Of a stretch of DNA of 64,000 nt, positions 44,270-53,069 are shown piece by piece (positions within the stretch are counted from its first letter, which is position 1; every line of letters begins with the position of its first letter). Source of the DNA: Pacificibacter marinus (GTDB taxonomy: Bacteria > Pseudomonadota > Alphaproteobacteria > Rhodobacterales > Rhodobacteraceae); contig NZ_FNZV01000016.1 of the NCBI RefSeq assembly GCF_900109555.1, positions 1 to 64,000 on the forward strand. Reading direction: 5' to 3'. The notes beneath the pieces are model-generated. The model worked only from the letters and a program-made list of their open reading frames with translations. It was not told the DNA's origin and made no database searches. The position numbers were made by a program, and so were the translations under genes.

Positions 44270-45238
44270 ATGCTTTCGGCACTCAATTTGATCATGCGCG
44301 GCATCGAAATTCCATTTTCTTTTGTGCAAAGAAAGCTTGGCACGCGGCGTCAGGCTTGGGCCTTTCTTTTGCCAAACCTTCTGCTTTTTGGTACCTTTTC
44401 CTTGTTCCCGATCTTGCTGAATTTTATCTACGCGCTGACCGGCGGTGACAATATTATCTTGTCTGATCGCCCCTTTGTCGGCACGGGAAATTTCGCAGGC
44501 TTCATGAACTGCGACAACTTTCTAGATGTGAACAGCTGCGAGAGAGATTTCTTTTGGCGGGCGGTGTGGAATACCACATGGTTTGTAACCCTTCAGGTCG
44601 GCATCATGGTCGGCTTCGCGTTGCTGACGGCTGTCATTTTGAACCGCGACATTCAAGCAAGGGGATTTTTCCGGGGCGTGTTTTTCTTTCCTGTGATGCT
44701 GTCACCCGTCGTTGTGGCGCTTGTTTGGAAATGGGTGTTGCAGCGCAACGGCATTCTCAATGCAGGGCTTGAGGCGATGGGATTTGAAAGTTTCAACTGG
44801 CTTTTAGACCGGACATGGGCCTTTGGTTGGTCCGTATTCTTGTCGGTTTGGGCCCATATGGGGTTCTACACGTTGATCCTTTTGGCCGGGTTGCAGGCCA
44901 TTCCTCGCGATGTCTATGAAGCGGCCATGATGGATCGGGCGTCGCCTTGGCGGGCGTTTCGGCGCATCACTTTGCCATTGCTGGCCCCAACAATGTTGGT
45001 CGTATTGGTCTTGGCGCTAATCAAGGGCGTGCAAACCTTTGACGAGGTCTATGCCTTTACCGGCGGTGGGCCGGGGTCCGCGACGACGTTGATCATTCAA
45101 TATATTTACGAGACGGGTTTTGCAGGGGCCCCCCGCCTGTTTGGGCTGGCATCCGCCGCATCGATCCTGCTCGCTCTCGTTCTCGTCGTTTTGACGTTAC
45201 TGCAACTTTGGTTCAACAGGAGAAGTGTCGATGGCTAA
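44270..45238 (+). CDS. Sugar ABC transporter permease (MalF/UgpA type)
   Basis: The 322-aa protein has six core helices and the EAA loop YEAAMMDRASPWRAFRRITLPLLAP near residue 220. A first periplasmic loop contains CDNFLDVNSCERDF, whose two Cys may form a disulfide. GTAGGAGG precedes the ATG. Its 3' end overlaps the next gene by 8 bp. Confidence 0.9.
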   Translation: MLSALNLIMRGIEIPFSFVQRKLGTRRQAWAFLLPNLLLFGTFSLFPILLNFIYALTGGDNIILSDRPFVGTGNFAGFMNCDNFLDVNSCERDFFWRAVWNTTWFVTLQVGIMVGFALLTAVILNRDIQARGFFRGVFFFPVMLSPVVVALVWKWVLQRNGILNAGLEAMGFESFNWLLDRTWAFGWSVFLSVWAHMGFYTLILLAGLQAIPRDVYEAAMMDRASPWRAFRRITLPLLAPTMLVVLVLALIKGVQTFDEVYAFTGGGPGSATTLIIQYIYETGFAGAPRLFGLASAASILLALVLVVLTLLQLWFNRRSVDG

Positions 45239-46289
45239 TCGGGCCCTTACATTCCTTACGCGGACACGCGCGGGCAACGGCAAAATGGATTGGACCGATT
45301 GGCTCAGCTATAGCTACCTGATTTTGGGCACGCTTTTGATGTTTGCGCCTGTCTTATGGCTGGCTGTGTCCTCTTTCAAAACCGAAGCTGACCTGAAACG
45401 ATTTCCCCCGCGTTTGCTGCCATATGTTCAAGAAACCGTTGTGGTCGAAGGCTATGACGCGCCGCTTGCGCTTTACGATATTGTGTCTGGCGAATTTGAG
45501 GGGCGTCGTTTGGCGCAGATCCGACGCGTCGGATTGGTGGCACAAATGGTCGATCCCGCCGCGCCAAGCACCCGTCTCAAGGTGGACATTGCAGACCGCG
45601 AGTTGATTGAGCGCGTCGGTCTGGCGACGGAAAACTACACAGAGCTCTTTGAGCAGTTCGATTTTCTGAGGTTTTTCTGGAACTCGACTTTTATCACAGT
45701 CACGGCGACCGCCATCACCTTGCTGGTGAACGCGATGGCCGCATTTGGCCTATCCAAATATGAGTTTAGGGGCCGAACCTTTGTTTTGATGCTCGTGGTC
45801 GGCACGCTTATGGTGCCCCAAAGCGTCATCTTGGTGCCGCTGTTTCTTGTGACCAAGGAATTTGGCATCATGAACAGCCCGTGGGGTGTCATCATTCCAG
45901 GCGCCGCGTCGCCCACGGGGGTTTTCTTGCTGCGCCAATATATGCTGACCATCCCCGACGAGATATTGGAAGCCGCGCGGATGGACAAAGCCAGCGAGTG
46001 GAAAATCTTTTGGCGTATCATCGTTCCTCTTTCGATCCCGGCCATCGCCGTTCTTGGCATCCTCTCTGTGATGTGGCGCTGGAACGACTTTCTTTGGCCA
46101 CTCATCGTTCTGTCTGACACGGATAAATTTACACTCCAGCTGGCCCTGAATTCGTTCCAAGGAGAGATGTCAACGCAATGGAGCAACCTGCTGGCAATGA
46201 CGGTGCTCACATTGCTACCAATCGCTGCAGTGTTCATGTTCCTACAAAAATACATAACCACTGGCATTGCCTCAACAGGCGGCAAGTAA
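45231..46289 (+). CDS. Sugar ABC transporter permease (MalG type) with periplasmic insertion
   Basis: The 352-aa protein is longer than the usual ~280 for MalG-type permeases. About 90 extra residues after the first helix (about 50-140: LLPYVQETVVVEGYDAP...LIERVGLATENYTELF) form a periplasmic domain. The EAA loop EAARMDKASEWKIFWRIIVPLS is intact. ATG at 45231 is chosen over GTG 45225 because AGGAGA is 8 bp upstream. The insert could contact the binding protein. Confidence 0.88.
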   Translation: MANRALTFLTRTRAGNGKMDWTDWLSYSYLILGTLLMFAPVLWLAVSSFKTEADLKRFPPRLLPYVQETVVVEGYDAPLALYDIVSGEFEGRRLAQIRRVGLVAQMVDPAAPSTRLKVDIADRELIERVGLATENYTELFEQFDFLRFFWNSTFITVTATAITLLVNAMAAFGLSKYEFRGRTFVLMLVVGTLMVPQSVILVPLFLVTKEFGIMNSPWGVIIPGAASPTGVFLLRQYMLTIPDEILEAARMDKASEWKIFWRIIVPLSIPAIAVLGILSVMWRWNDFLWPLIVLSDTDKFTLQLALNSFQGEMSTQWSNLLAMTVLTLLPIAAVFMFLQKYITTGIASTGGK

Positions 46290-46310
46290 TCGGTGCAAGG
46301 AAATAGAAAA

Positions 46311-47402
46311 ATGGCAAAAGTCGAGCTAAAAGCGGTCCGCAAATCTTACGGAAAAGTGGAGGTCATCAAAGGCATTGACCTTCAGGTGAAACATGGAGAA
46401 TTTTGTGTTTTCGTCGGCCCGTCGGGGTGCGGAAAATCCACCTTGCTGCGCATGATCTCGGGTCTAGAGCCGATCTCGGCAGGGGATGTTATCATCGGCG
46501 ATGAGATCGTGAACGATGTTCCTGCGGCTGATCGGGGATTGGCGATGGTGTTCCAATCCTACGCGCTCTACCCCCATATGACTGTGCGTCAGAATCTGTC
46601 GTTTGGGTTGGAAAATATCCAAACCCCGAAAGCTGAAATCGCCACCAAGATTGAAGACGTCTCAAAGATGCTGCAAATCGACCAACTTTTGGAACGTCGG
46701 CCAAAAGACCTATCTGGCGGGCAGCGGCAACGTGTTGCGATCGGGCGCGCCGTCGTGCGCGAGCCACGGGTTTTCCTTTTCGATGAACCGCTGTCAAATC
46801 TAGACGCCGAACTGCGCGTCGATATGCGTGGTGAAATCGGCGCGCTGCACAAGCGGCTTGGCAACACCATGATTTATGTGACGCATGATCAAGTTGAAGC
46901 CATGACAATGGCCGATAAGATTGCGGTTCTACGACGGGGCGAGTTGGAGCAATTTGGCGCACCGCTTGATCTGTTCAACCGCCCCAACAACATTTTTGTC
47001 GCGGGCTTTATTGGCTCCCCAAAAATGAATTTTTTCCAAGGTGAAATCGATGCCAATGATCGACAGGTGCTTGTGCTAAAAACCGGTGAAAAGATGACGC
47101 TGCCGGCTGCGAAATTTACCCAACAGCCCGGCCAAGCGGTGACACTTGGTATTCGACCCAATAGCTTGAAACCCGATCAAACGGGCAGTTTGACCATGGA
47201 GGTCGGCAGTGTCGAGCAATTGGGCACGGAATCCTACCTCTACGGATCTCTTGCCGATGGCACTGGCATAACGATCCATAGTCCGGGCCAAACCCTTGTC
47301 ACTCCAGGTGAAAAAATTCTCATCGACACCGACGAGGATGCCATACATCTTTTTGATACGCATAGCGAAAAGACCCTGCTCGCGGTTGTGAACTCAAGTT
47401 AG
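46311..47402 (+). CDS. Sugar ABC transporter ATP-binding protein (MalK/UgpC type)
   Basis: The 363-aa ATPase has Walker A GPSGCGKST, Q-loop QSYALYPHM, signature LSGGQRQRVAIGRA, Walker B FLFDEPLSNLDAEL and THDQVEAMT, followed by a C-terminal TOBE domain. It completes the importer. ATG at 46311 is preceded by AAGGAAA. It is last in the operon, followed by an IS30 scar. Confidence 0.92.
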   Translation: MAKVELKAVRKSYGKVEVIKGIDLQVKHGEFCVFVGPSGCGKSTLLRMISGLEPISAGDVIIGDEIVNDVPAADRGLAMVFQSYALYPHMTVRQNLSFGLENIQTPKAEIATKIEDVSKMLQIDQLLERRPKDLSGGQRQRVAIGRAVVREPRVFLFDEPLSNLDAELRVDMRGEIGALHKRLGNTMIYVTHDQVEAMTMADKIAVLRRGELEQFGAPLDLFNRPNNIFVAGFIGSPKMNFFQGEIDANDRQVLVLKTGEKMTLPAAKFTQQPGQAVTLGIRPNSLKPDQTGSLTMEVGSVEQLGTESYLYGSLADGTGITIHSPGQTLVTPGEKILIDTDEDAIHLFDTHSEKTLLAVVNSS

Positions 47403-47416
47403 GTTGCGACATTTCT

Positions 47417-47566
47417 CTATCTCAGTTTTCTAAGTTCTTCTGCGAACGCTTCGGTTGGTGTTTTCCATCCAAGGCATTTCCTCGGCGTGCAGTTGAGGCG
47501 GTTGCAAATAGCCTTCATATCGCGACTTGAGAGCGCTGAAATCGGCGTATCGCGGGGAAGATATCT
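47417..47566 (-). pseudogene. IS30-family transposase C-terminal remnant
   Basis: The minus-strand segment RRYLPRDTPISALSSRDM and CNRLNCTPRKCLGWKTPTEA matches the end of IS30 transposases. Only about 48 residues remain, joined to unrelated sequence. It marks the left edge of an accessory region that extends to 58.3 kb. Confidence 0.82.
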
Positions 47567-47700
47567 TCGCGCCACTTTTGCAGTATTCAAAGCCGCCGCG
47601 ACCTGAGTGAAAACCAAACGGCATGCGCTAAGTTCCAAACCCTGCGCACAGAGTTCGACGCATGGCTTGGCAAAATTCCACGCCCGAATGAGGCCTGCCA

Positions 47701-47907
47701 ATGACCCGACCTCAACCGAAAAACGACTGCGACGGGCAACATTGCGATGCATGGCGAGACGGCCATGGCGTTGGCTATAGTGCCGCGCGCGCACGATTTG
47801 AGCACCCAATTTATCCGATGGAACTAACGCTTATCTGCTTGAGTATTGGCGCAGGTATCGGCGCAGGTTGGTACGCAATGGCCATAACTTTCGAAGTGTT
47901 CTTTTAA
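47701..47907 (+). CDS. Small membrane protein, hypothetical
   Basis: The 68-aa frame has a C-terminal membrane helix (LTLICLSIGAGIGAGWYAMAITF). Its ATG overlaps the stop of an upstream plus-strand frame whose end reads FDAWLGKIPRPNEACQ (to 47704, start not found), which suggests coupling. It lies in a string of small phage- or ICE-like genes. No family is recognised. Confidence 0.45.
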   Translation: MTRPQPKNDCDGQHCDAWRDGHGVGYSAARARFEHPIYPMELTLICLSIGAGIGAGWYAMAITFEVFF

Positions 47908-47909
47908 CG

Positions 47910-48191
47910 ATGAACGCCCACAACCCCATCCAAACCCGCGACGCCTGTGCAGTGGCCCCCGCTACACAGGCCACCGCTAAAACTGGACACAACGGCGGTC
48001 CAAAAACGACGCCTTTCGGTCTGCATGCTGCATGGTTGAGGTTTGCGAATGAACTGGAATTGCGCCGCCTCGCCAAGCTGCACGTGCGGATCGAGCGAAA
48101 ACAATCCGCCCTGCAATGCCTGATCAAAGAGCGCCAAGCCATCATGAACCGCAGCATCCGTCGCATGCGCCGAAATCAAGGCAAGACCTGA
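47910..48191 (+). CDS. Small basic protein of mobile-element type, hypothetical
   Basis: The 93-aa product carries the motif TGHNGGP (about residue 26), common in small proteins of alphaproteobacterial phages and integrative elements, followed by a basic helical region (ELELRRLAKLHVRIERKQSALQ). It starts 2 bp after the previous stop and is followed 4 bp later by the next gene. Its role is unknown. Confidence 0.55.
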   Translation: MNAHNPIQTRDACAVAPATQATAKTGHNGGPKTTPFGLHAAWLRFANELELRRLAKLHVRIERKQSALQCLIKERQAIMNRSIRRMRRNQGKT

Positions 48192-48195
48192 AATC

Positions 48196-48640
48196 ATGTC
48201 AATCCAATCCCCCACAATCGAGGAGCTGCACGACGCTGCCCTAATGGTCGCGCAGCTCATGCAAAAAGAAGGCTGCGAAACCCTCGCAAAACAGCACCGC
48301 TTTGCCGATACGGCAAAGATTTTCAGGACGCAGCCGATCACATCAAGCGCACCACAACAGACGAAAAGAAAGGCATCTAGAATGACCCAAACGTCAGCGA
48401 TGCAACAAGAAATTCAAGCGGCGATCGCGCCCATGATGAAAGACCTAGAAGCCCGCCTGCGCGCACACATGGAAGACGTGCTGGTCGACAAACCAGAATG
48501 GGTTTCAACAGTCGACGCCGCCAAGCAACTAGGTCTATGCGAAAAAAACAATCCGAAATCACGTTAAGGCGAAGAAACTGAAAGGGAAAATCGTCTCTAA
48601 CAGGTATTTTGTGCATGCTTCGGAACTGTCGCGAGGGTGA
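48196..48640 (+). pseudogene. Helix-turn-helix (excisionase-like) protein with frameshift in an A7 run
   Basis: The first frame (48196-48567) gives 123 aa ending WVSTVDAAKQLGLCEKNNPKSR. Removing one A from the A7 run at 48542-48548 continues the protein as EKTIRNHVKAKKLKGKIVSN and FVHASELSRG to a stop at 48640, completing a typical MerR/excisionase-like HTH. So either a 1-bp indel has broken the gene or there is a homopolymer error. An internal ATG at 48382 could be the true start. Confidence 0.65.
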
Positions 48641-48721
48641 TTTGTAAGAGCTTGAATTTTCATTGGCGGGTGGCTCAACTAGTCCAGTTGAGAGCCCAAA
48701 CTGCGACAGATAGGCATCATG

Positions 48722-48732
48722 CCCCCCCCCCC
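48722..48732. repeat. Tract of 11 C residues
   Basis: A homopolymer of eleven C lies in the spacer 130 bp before the next gene start. Such tracts slip during replication and can vary promoter spacing. Confidence 0.85.
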
Positions 48733-48860
48733 GAGACTAACTCGACATCGATTGATACACTAATTTAGGCAGACTCTTTTCAAATTGCTCCCCTTGCGCT
48801 TAACGCACAAAATTGATACAAAATTCCCGATTAGCGCAAATTACAACATCGGAGCCTACT

Positions 48861-49568
48861 TTGACTGAAGAAATTCGGTCCCGCTTCCCCGCCTCTGAAT
48901 TCGGAGATTTAATCATCGACTTGGAAGATAGGCTAGCCGGAGAAACCCTTAAAGCATCTAGGATGATTTCTGAGCATGCAGGCTTGGACAAACGGCGTGC
49001 ACGCGCGCTAGAAGTTCAGGCTAGGTTTCGCATGAACGAGCAAGCATTTGAACAAGTCTGCGAACTACACGACGGCTCATTTCTTCCAGGAAATTTGCTG
49101 CCAAATAGCGACCTTAAAGTTCACCAGCCATTTATGCGATTTGGAAAGCAAGGTTCGGGCATTATTCTGGGACTAGCGTCCATGCCCCAGCCAAGCATGT
49201 TACCTGTTAAAAATCGTTCACGACTGGCTGGCGTAAGCATGAACTGGCAGTTTTCGGAGGAGCTTGATCTAGAAGGGACACAGCCAAAGTCTGGGGATGT
49301 TTTCATTTTACTTTTAGTCGCACGCGATCCTGAGCGCTCCGGAAAACTAAAAGAATTGGCCGTCGGTTCAATCGATTCCAGCTACGATCACTTCCTTTTC
49401 TATGAACCTATCGACGAGTTCTTGTCCGGACGAATAGCGCTGCCAAATACAAATAAATCAGTCGAAATTTCAAGTGTCACGAAAAATGTCAGGTTGAAAA
49501 CCTCTCCGAAAACATACATTGCACCAGAAGATCAGACTAAACCAACGAAAGACAGCGGCACCGCGTAG
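48861..49568 (+). CDS. Hypothetical partner of the ImmA/IrrE-XRE gene
   Basis: The product is 235 aa from TTG 48861, chosen over TTG 48813 because GGAG ends 6 bp before it. An N-terminal helical part of about 70 residues is followed by a likely beta-rich domain (GSGIILGLASMPQPS, DVFILLLVARDPERSGK, DHFLFYEPIDEFL). No family is recognised. It lies 30 bp before the XRE/ImmA gene and is probably in the same operon, in a toxin-antitoxin or phage-control type arrangement. Confidence 0.6.
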   Translation: MTEEIRSRFPASEFGDLIIDLEDRLAGETLKASRMISEHAGLDKRRARALEVQARFRMNEQAFEQVCELHDGSFLPGNLLPNSDLKVHQPFMRFGKQGSGIILGLASMPQPSMLPVKNRSRLAGVSMNWQFSEELDLEGTQPKSGDVFILLLVARDPERSGKLKELAVGSIDSSYDHFLFYEPIDEFLSGRIALPNTNKSVEISSVTKNVRLKTSPKTYIAPEDQTKPTKDSGTA

Positions 49569-49598
49569 GCGGCTTCGATGCCGTAACAGGAAGTTATT

Positions 49599-50810
49599 AT
49601 GAGAATTGGTACACCAGGCTTCGTGCCCGCACGCTTGACTGAAGCACGGGCAGCACGAAGGATTCCTAGCATGACAGAGCTTGCCCGTATGTTAGGTGTT
49701 ACCTCCAGCAAAGTCTCGCGCTGGGAAAGCGGTGAACACTCTCCTGAACCAGACGCTTTAACTGATCTTGCTCGCGAACTTCGAGTTCGGCGCGAATTTT
49801 TTCTACGCCCCGTTTTTGATAGCACCAGGCCCTTTTTCCATAGAAAGTTGGCTAGCGCATCCAAGCGCGACCGGACATATCAGCATGCTCAAGTAAATTG
49901 GCTCAATGAAGTCAGCTCAATCGCACAGCACTACGTCGATTTACCTGAACTGGACATCCCCGACTTGATGACTTCCACCCACTTCAAACAACTTAGGGAC
50001 AGTGACATAGAAGGCTTTGCGATGTCACTTCGTGAGCATTGGGGGCTCGGCGATGGTCCATGCATTGATGTTGTTGGCCTCCTTGAGAGAGTTGGATGTG
50101 TCGTCAGCTCCATCGAAATGGGGACCTCAAAATTGGACGGAGTTTGTAGTTGGTCAGAAATAGATCAACGCCCACACATCCTTCTTGCAAATGATAAAAT
50201 GTCCTTACCTCGCAGGCAAATGGATGCCGCGCACGAATTAGGTCACGCGATTTTACATAAAAACGTCACAGAAAGTGAATTAAAAAGCGACCTCAAGGAG
50301 ATTGAACGGCAAGCATTCCGCTTCGCCAGCGCGTTCCTTATGCCTGAAACTTCCTACATCCGCGATCTCCCCAACTTTTCCTTAGCTGGGATGCTAACAG
50401 TAAAAGAGCGATGGAGAGTTTCCATAAAGGCCCAAATTTCTCGCTTGCGCTCATTGGGTTTGATCGACAGTGATGATGCCACAAGAATGTACAAGACTTA
50501 TTCAGCTAAAGGCTGGAGTAGAGTTGAACCGTTGGACCGCGAGTGGAAACTTCCGCAACCACAGTTGCTTAAGGATGCCTTTCAACTGATTGTAGACTCT
50601 GGCACGCGCACAAAAGAAGACTTGCTAGCGGTTGAGTTCACTTTACATCGCGGTGACATTGAAAACTTGGCGAACCTACCATCCGGTTGGTTTTTGAAGG
50701 ACCCAAGTCCAGTAATTGAGCTTGCACTGCGAAAAACTCATGACAAGCCAGCCGCAGGCGGCATGACCGGACAGATAATCTCCTTTTCAAATCGCCCCGA
50801 TAAAGATTGA
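49599..50810 (+). CDS. XRE-family HTH / ImmA-IrrE metallopeptidase fusion
   Basis: The 403-aa protein has an N-terminal HTH (residues 12-70: LTEARAARRIPSMTELARML..TSSKVSRWESGEHSPEP) and an ImmA/IrrE (DUF955) Zn-peptidase domain with HELGH in DAAHELGHAILH (about residue 212) and a downstream Glu in EIERQAFRFASAFLMP. Members cut a repressor or antitoxin to switch mobile-element or stress genes. Its likely target is its own regulon or the product of the gene 30 bp upstream. Confidence 0.88.
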   Translation: MRIGTPGFVPARLTEARAARRIPSMTELARMLGVTSSKVSRWESGEHSPEPDALTDLARELRVRREFFLRPVFDSTRPFFHRKLASASKRDRTYQHAQVNWLNEVSSIAQHYVDLPELDIPDLMTSTHFKQLRDSDIEGFAMSLREHWGLGDGPCIDVVGLLERVGCVVSSIEMGTSKLDGVCSWSEIDQRPHILLANDKMSLPRRQMDAAHELGHAILHKNVTESELKSDLKEIERQAFRFASAFLMPETSYIRDLPNFSLAGMLTVKERWRVSIKAQISRLRSLGLIDSDDATRMYKTYSAKGWSRVEPLDREWKLPQPQLLKDAFQLIVDSGTRTKEDLLAVEFTLHRGDIENLANLPSGWFLKDPSPVIELALRKTHDKPAAGGMTGQIISFSNRPDKD

Positions 50811-51116
50811 TTCATCTGCAGCAAGATATGTGCAGGTGCAGCTAAGGTCCGGTTTCCGCCCGAAGTGTCGATCAACACGAACGGCCCAGACCGGACCTTC
50901 AGTCGATGACCCAATGCTGCGTTGCTGCCCGTCGAAGCGGTCGTTCCTGTATCGTGCAGCATTTTCTTAGATCAGATGGCTGCATCGCGGGACGAAACGG
51001 TCTTTCACTGCGGCTGCGCCAATGGCCGGCTTCGATCGTCAGAAGATAAAATTTACCGTGCAAAAAGGGGGATGAGGTCTGGTTCAGTCAACACCCCGCT
51101 TCTCAATCTCAGTGTA
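50811..51116. other. Intergenic dispersed-sequence block
   Basis: No gene is supported. It contains the words CGAACGGCC (50878-50886), CATCGCGGGACG and CACTGCGGCTGCGCC that are shared in part with spacers at 54.2 and 58.4 kb. It separates a plus-strand gene from a minus-strand gene. Confidence 0.45.
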
Positions 51117-52133
51117 TCAAGCCAAATTGCGCTCAATCAAGCTTTGCGCTGTCGCAATGTAGCTGTCGGCAATGCGTATTGGTGCGCGGCCCAATAACGC
51201 GCGACCGGGTGCTTCGTCCAAGATCGGATTATAGCCCAGCTCTTTGACGCTGCCCCGCACATCTGCATCAACCAAAGCGTAAAGCCGGATAAACCAATCC
51301 GGTGCCTGAAACTTTGGCATCTTTTTACTGTAGTCTGGGTACCCCTTTTTTAAACATGTCGCCATCTGCATGATCGAATATACTCCAAAACTGGCGATCG
51401 TACGCGCGCCAGCTGCTGCAGGTGCGGTCAGTGCAGCAACATGCATATCCGCCAAGTCACGCACGTCGACCGAATGCATATAGAGGTGCGGCGCGACCGG
51501 GACTTCACCGCGTAAAAACCGTTGGAACAGGGCACCCGATGTTCCGGGGTCGGAATCCAGCAAGGGCCCCACGATAAAGGCCGGGTTGATCACCGCCAGT
51601 TCTGTCTTGGTTGTGCCCGGTTTGAGTATCTCCCAAGCCTTCATTTCGGCGCGGATTTTGCTTTCCACATAAGCATTCACTTCCCCGTCCGGATCAGCCC
51701 AATCAGAGGCATCCAAATGGCTTGGCCCAGATTTGCCCCGCCCCGGCACAATCGCCGCAATCGATGACGTCAACACAACCCGTGCGAGGCCTGCGTCGCG
51801 GGCCGCGGTCAGCGCGCGTTGCGTGCCTTCGACCGCTGGGGTGATCAACTCAGCCTTGTCCTTGGGCATGGACGTCACAAAGGGGGACGCCGCGTGCATC
51901 AGATAATCTACGCCATCGCAGGCCTCGGCCCAGCCCGCATCTTTGGTCAGGTCCAGCTCGACAAACTCAAGATGGCTGACATCGACACCCGCCGCTTTAA
52001 TGGCCTTTTCGGTTTCGGCGCTGCGCGAAGGCGTTCGCAAGCTGCCGCGAACCTTATAGCCGGCGCGCAGCAAAGCCACCGCAAGATGACCGCCCAGAAA
52101 ACCCGTGACGCCCGTAAGTAGTACCGTTTTCAT
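51117..52133 (-). CDS. NAD(P)-dependent epimerase / dihydroflavonol-4-reductase-like
   Basis: The 338-aa extended short-chain reductase has the N-terminal TGVTGFLGGHLAVALL (glycine-rich NADP motif), Arg in VRGSLRTPSR, a Ser in LTSSIAA and Tyr-x-x-x-Lys in YVESKIRAE. It reduces an aldehyde or ketone. ATG at 52133 has TTGGAGAA upstream. It is divergent from a TetR gene 113 bp away, which probably represses it; the pair may deal with a toxic carbonyl. Confidence 0.88.
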   Translation of the reverse strand: MKTVLLTGVTGFLGGHLAVALLRAGYKVRGSLRTPSRSAETEKAIKAAGVDVSHLEFVELDLTKDAGWAEACDGVDYLMHAASPFVTSMPKDKAELITPAVEGTQRALTAARDAGLARVVLTSSIAAIVPGRGKSGPSHLDASDWADPDGEVNAYVESKIRAEMKAWEILKPGTTKTELAVINPAFIVGPLLDSDPGTSGALFQRFLRGEVPVAPHLYMHSVDVRDLADMHVAALTAPAAAGARTIASFGVYSIMQMATCLKKGYPDYSKKMPKFQAPDWFIRLYALVDADVRGSVKELGYNPILDEAPGRALLGRAPIRIADSYIATAQSLIERNLA

Positions 52134-52246
52134 TGCATTCTCCAATTTTACACTTATTACAATAATCGTTCAAATCGTAAAATCAGCCCGGCACTAATTT
52201 TTTTTCTGCAATTGACGCCAGCGCACCGAAAACCGATGTTAGCTTC

Positions 52247-52786
52247 ATGGAAGATTCACGACAAAAACAAATAATCAGCGCCGCGAAGGCCCTGTTCTTT
52301 GAGCGCGGGTTACGTGCGACGACGATGGCCGCAATTTCGAAAGCCGCCGGGATTGCCAAACCAACCCTTTACAGTCGGTACAAAGATAAAAATGCCGTTT
52401 TCCAGGCGGTGGTCGCATCCATACTGGATGACTTGAGAGCATTGATGGACGAAGAGTTCTCAAAGACGGGTAGCGTTGAGGAACGCCTCACTGCTGCCTT
52501 AGTGGCCAAATACTGCGCCGTTTTCGATATGCTTCAATCGCCTCATGTTGCCCAAATGATGGAAGACAAGGTTCTTTACGCAGGCCGTGAGTTTGAAAAG
52601 CTTAACACAGATGTCGCCACGCGGATCGAGGGCATGATTGCAAAGGCGGGATACAATGAACCCAGCGAACTAACGCATCTCATCTTATCTTGTGCATTCG
52701 GCATTCACAGACGAGCAGACACCCGAGAAGAGGTAGCCCGCGACATCACAACCGTAGTGCGCGCACTTTTAACTGCACCAGAGTAG
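52247..52786 (+). CDS. TetR-family transcriptional regulator
   Basis: The 179-aa protein has an N-terminal HTH (residues 8-53: IISAAKALFFERGLRATTMAAISKAAGIAKPTLYSRYKDKNAVF) and a helical ligand-binding C-terminal domain. It is likely a repressor of the divergent reductase gene and itself. A loose inverted repeat TTAC...GTAA (52157-52180) in the spacer may be its operator. Confidence 0.9.
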   Translation: MEDSRQKQIISAAKALFFERGLRATTMAAISKAAGIAKPTLYSRYKDKNAVFQAVVASILDDLRALMDEEFSKTGSVEERLTAALVAKYCAVFDMLQSPHVAQMMEDKVLYAGREFEKLNTDVATRIEGMIAKAGYNEPSELTHLILSCAFGIHRRADTREEVARDITTVVRALLTAPE

Positions 52787-53069
52787 CATTATCGCTTGTC
52801 TATAACGCCGCATTTATGTCGGTTGCCGATGATCGATCTCTTTGTGAAAGCGACCATTGGTCGATGGCGTTGCATCGGTCAATTTGGGCTCACTGCCTCC
52901 ATTAGATCCGTCGCAGCATTTTGCATGTGGGTGCCGCCACTTCCGGCCCTAAGCAGCCTTTGGTGTAGATATTCTCTTCTGCATTGCAGCTTCCCAACAG
53001 CGGACATCTAATCACGTTGCCGGAGGTATCGCCCCAACTGCCGCGCTATTTTGCAGAGCGAATGTTTGA
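52787..53069. other. Intergenic, degenerate sequence
   Basis: The first 200 bp show dispersed non-coding words (CATTTTGCATGTGGGTG, CGGCCCTAAGCAGCC). From about 52985 the plus strand reads ITLPEVSPQLPRYFAERMFE, which may be an earlier part of the broken gene that follows. Confidence 0.35.

Noticed and set aside
48541-48550. A AAA AAC slippery heptamer suggesting programmed -1 frameshifting
   Set aside because: The -1 frame leads to a short unrelated end; the domain is completed only in the +1 frame, so an indel is the simpler reading.
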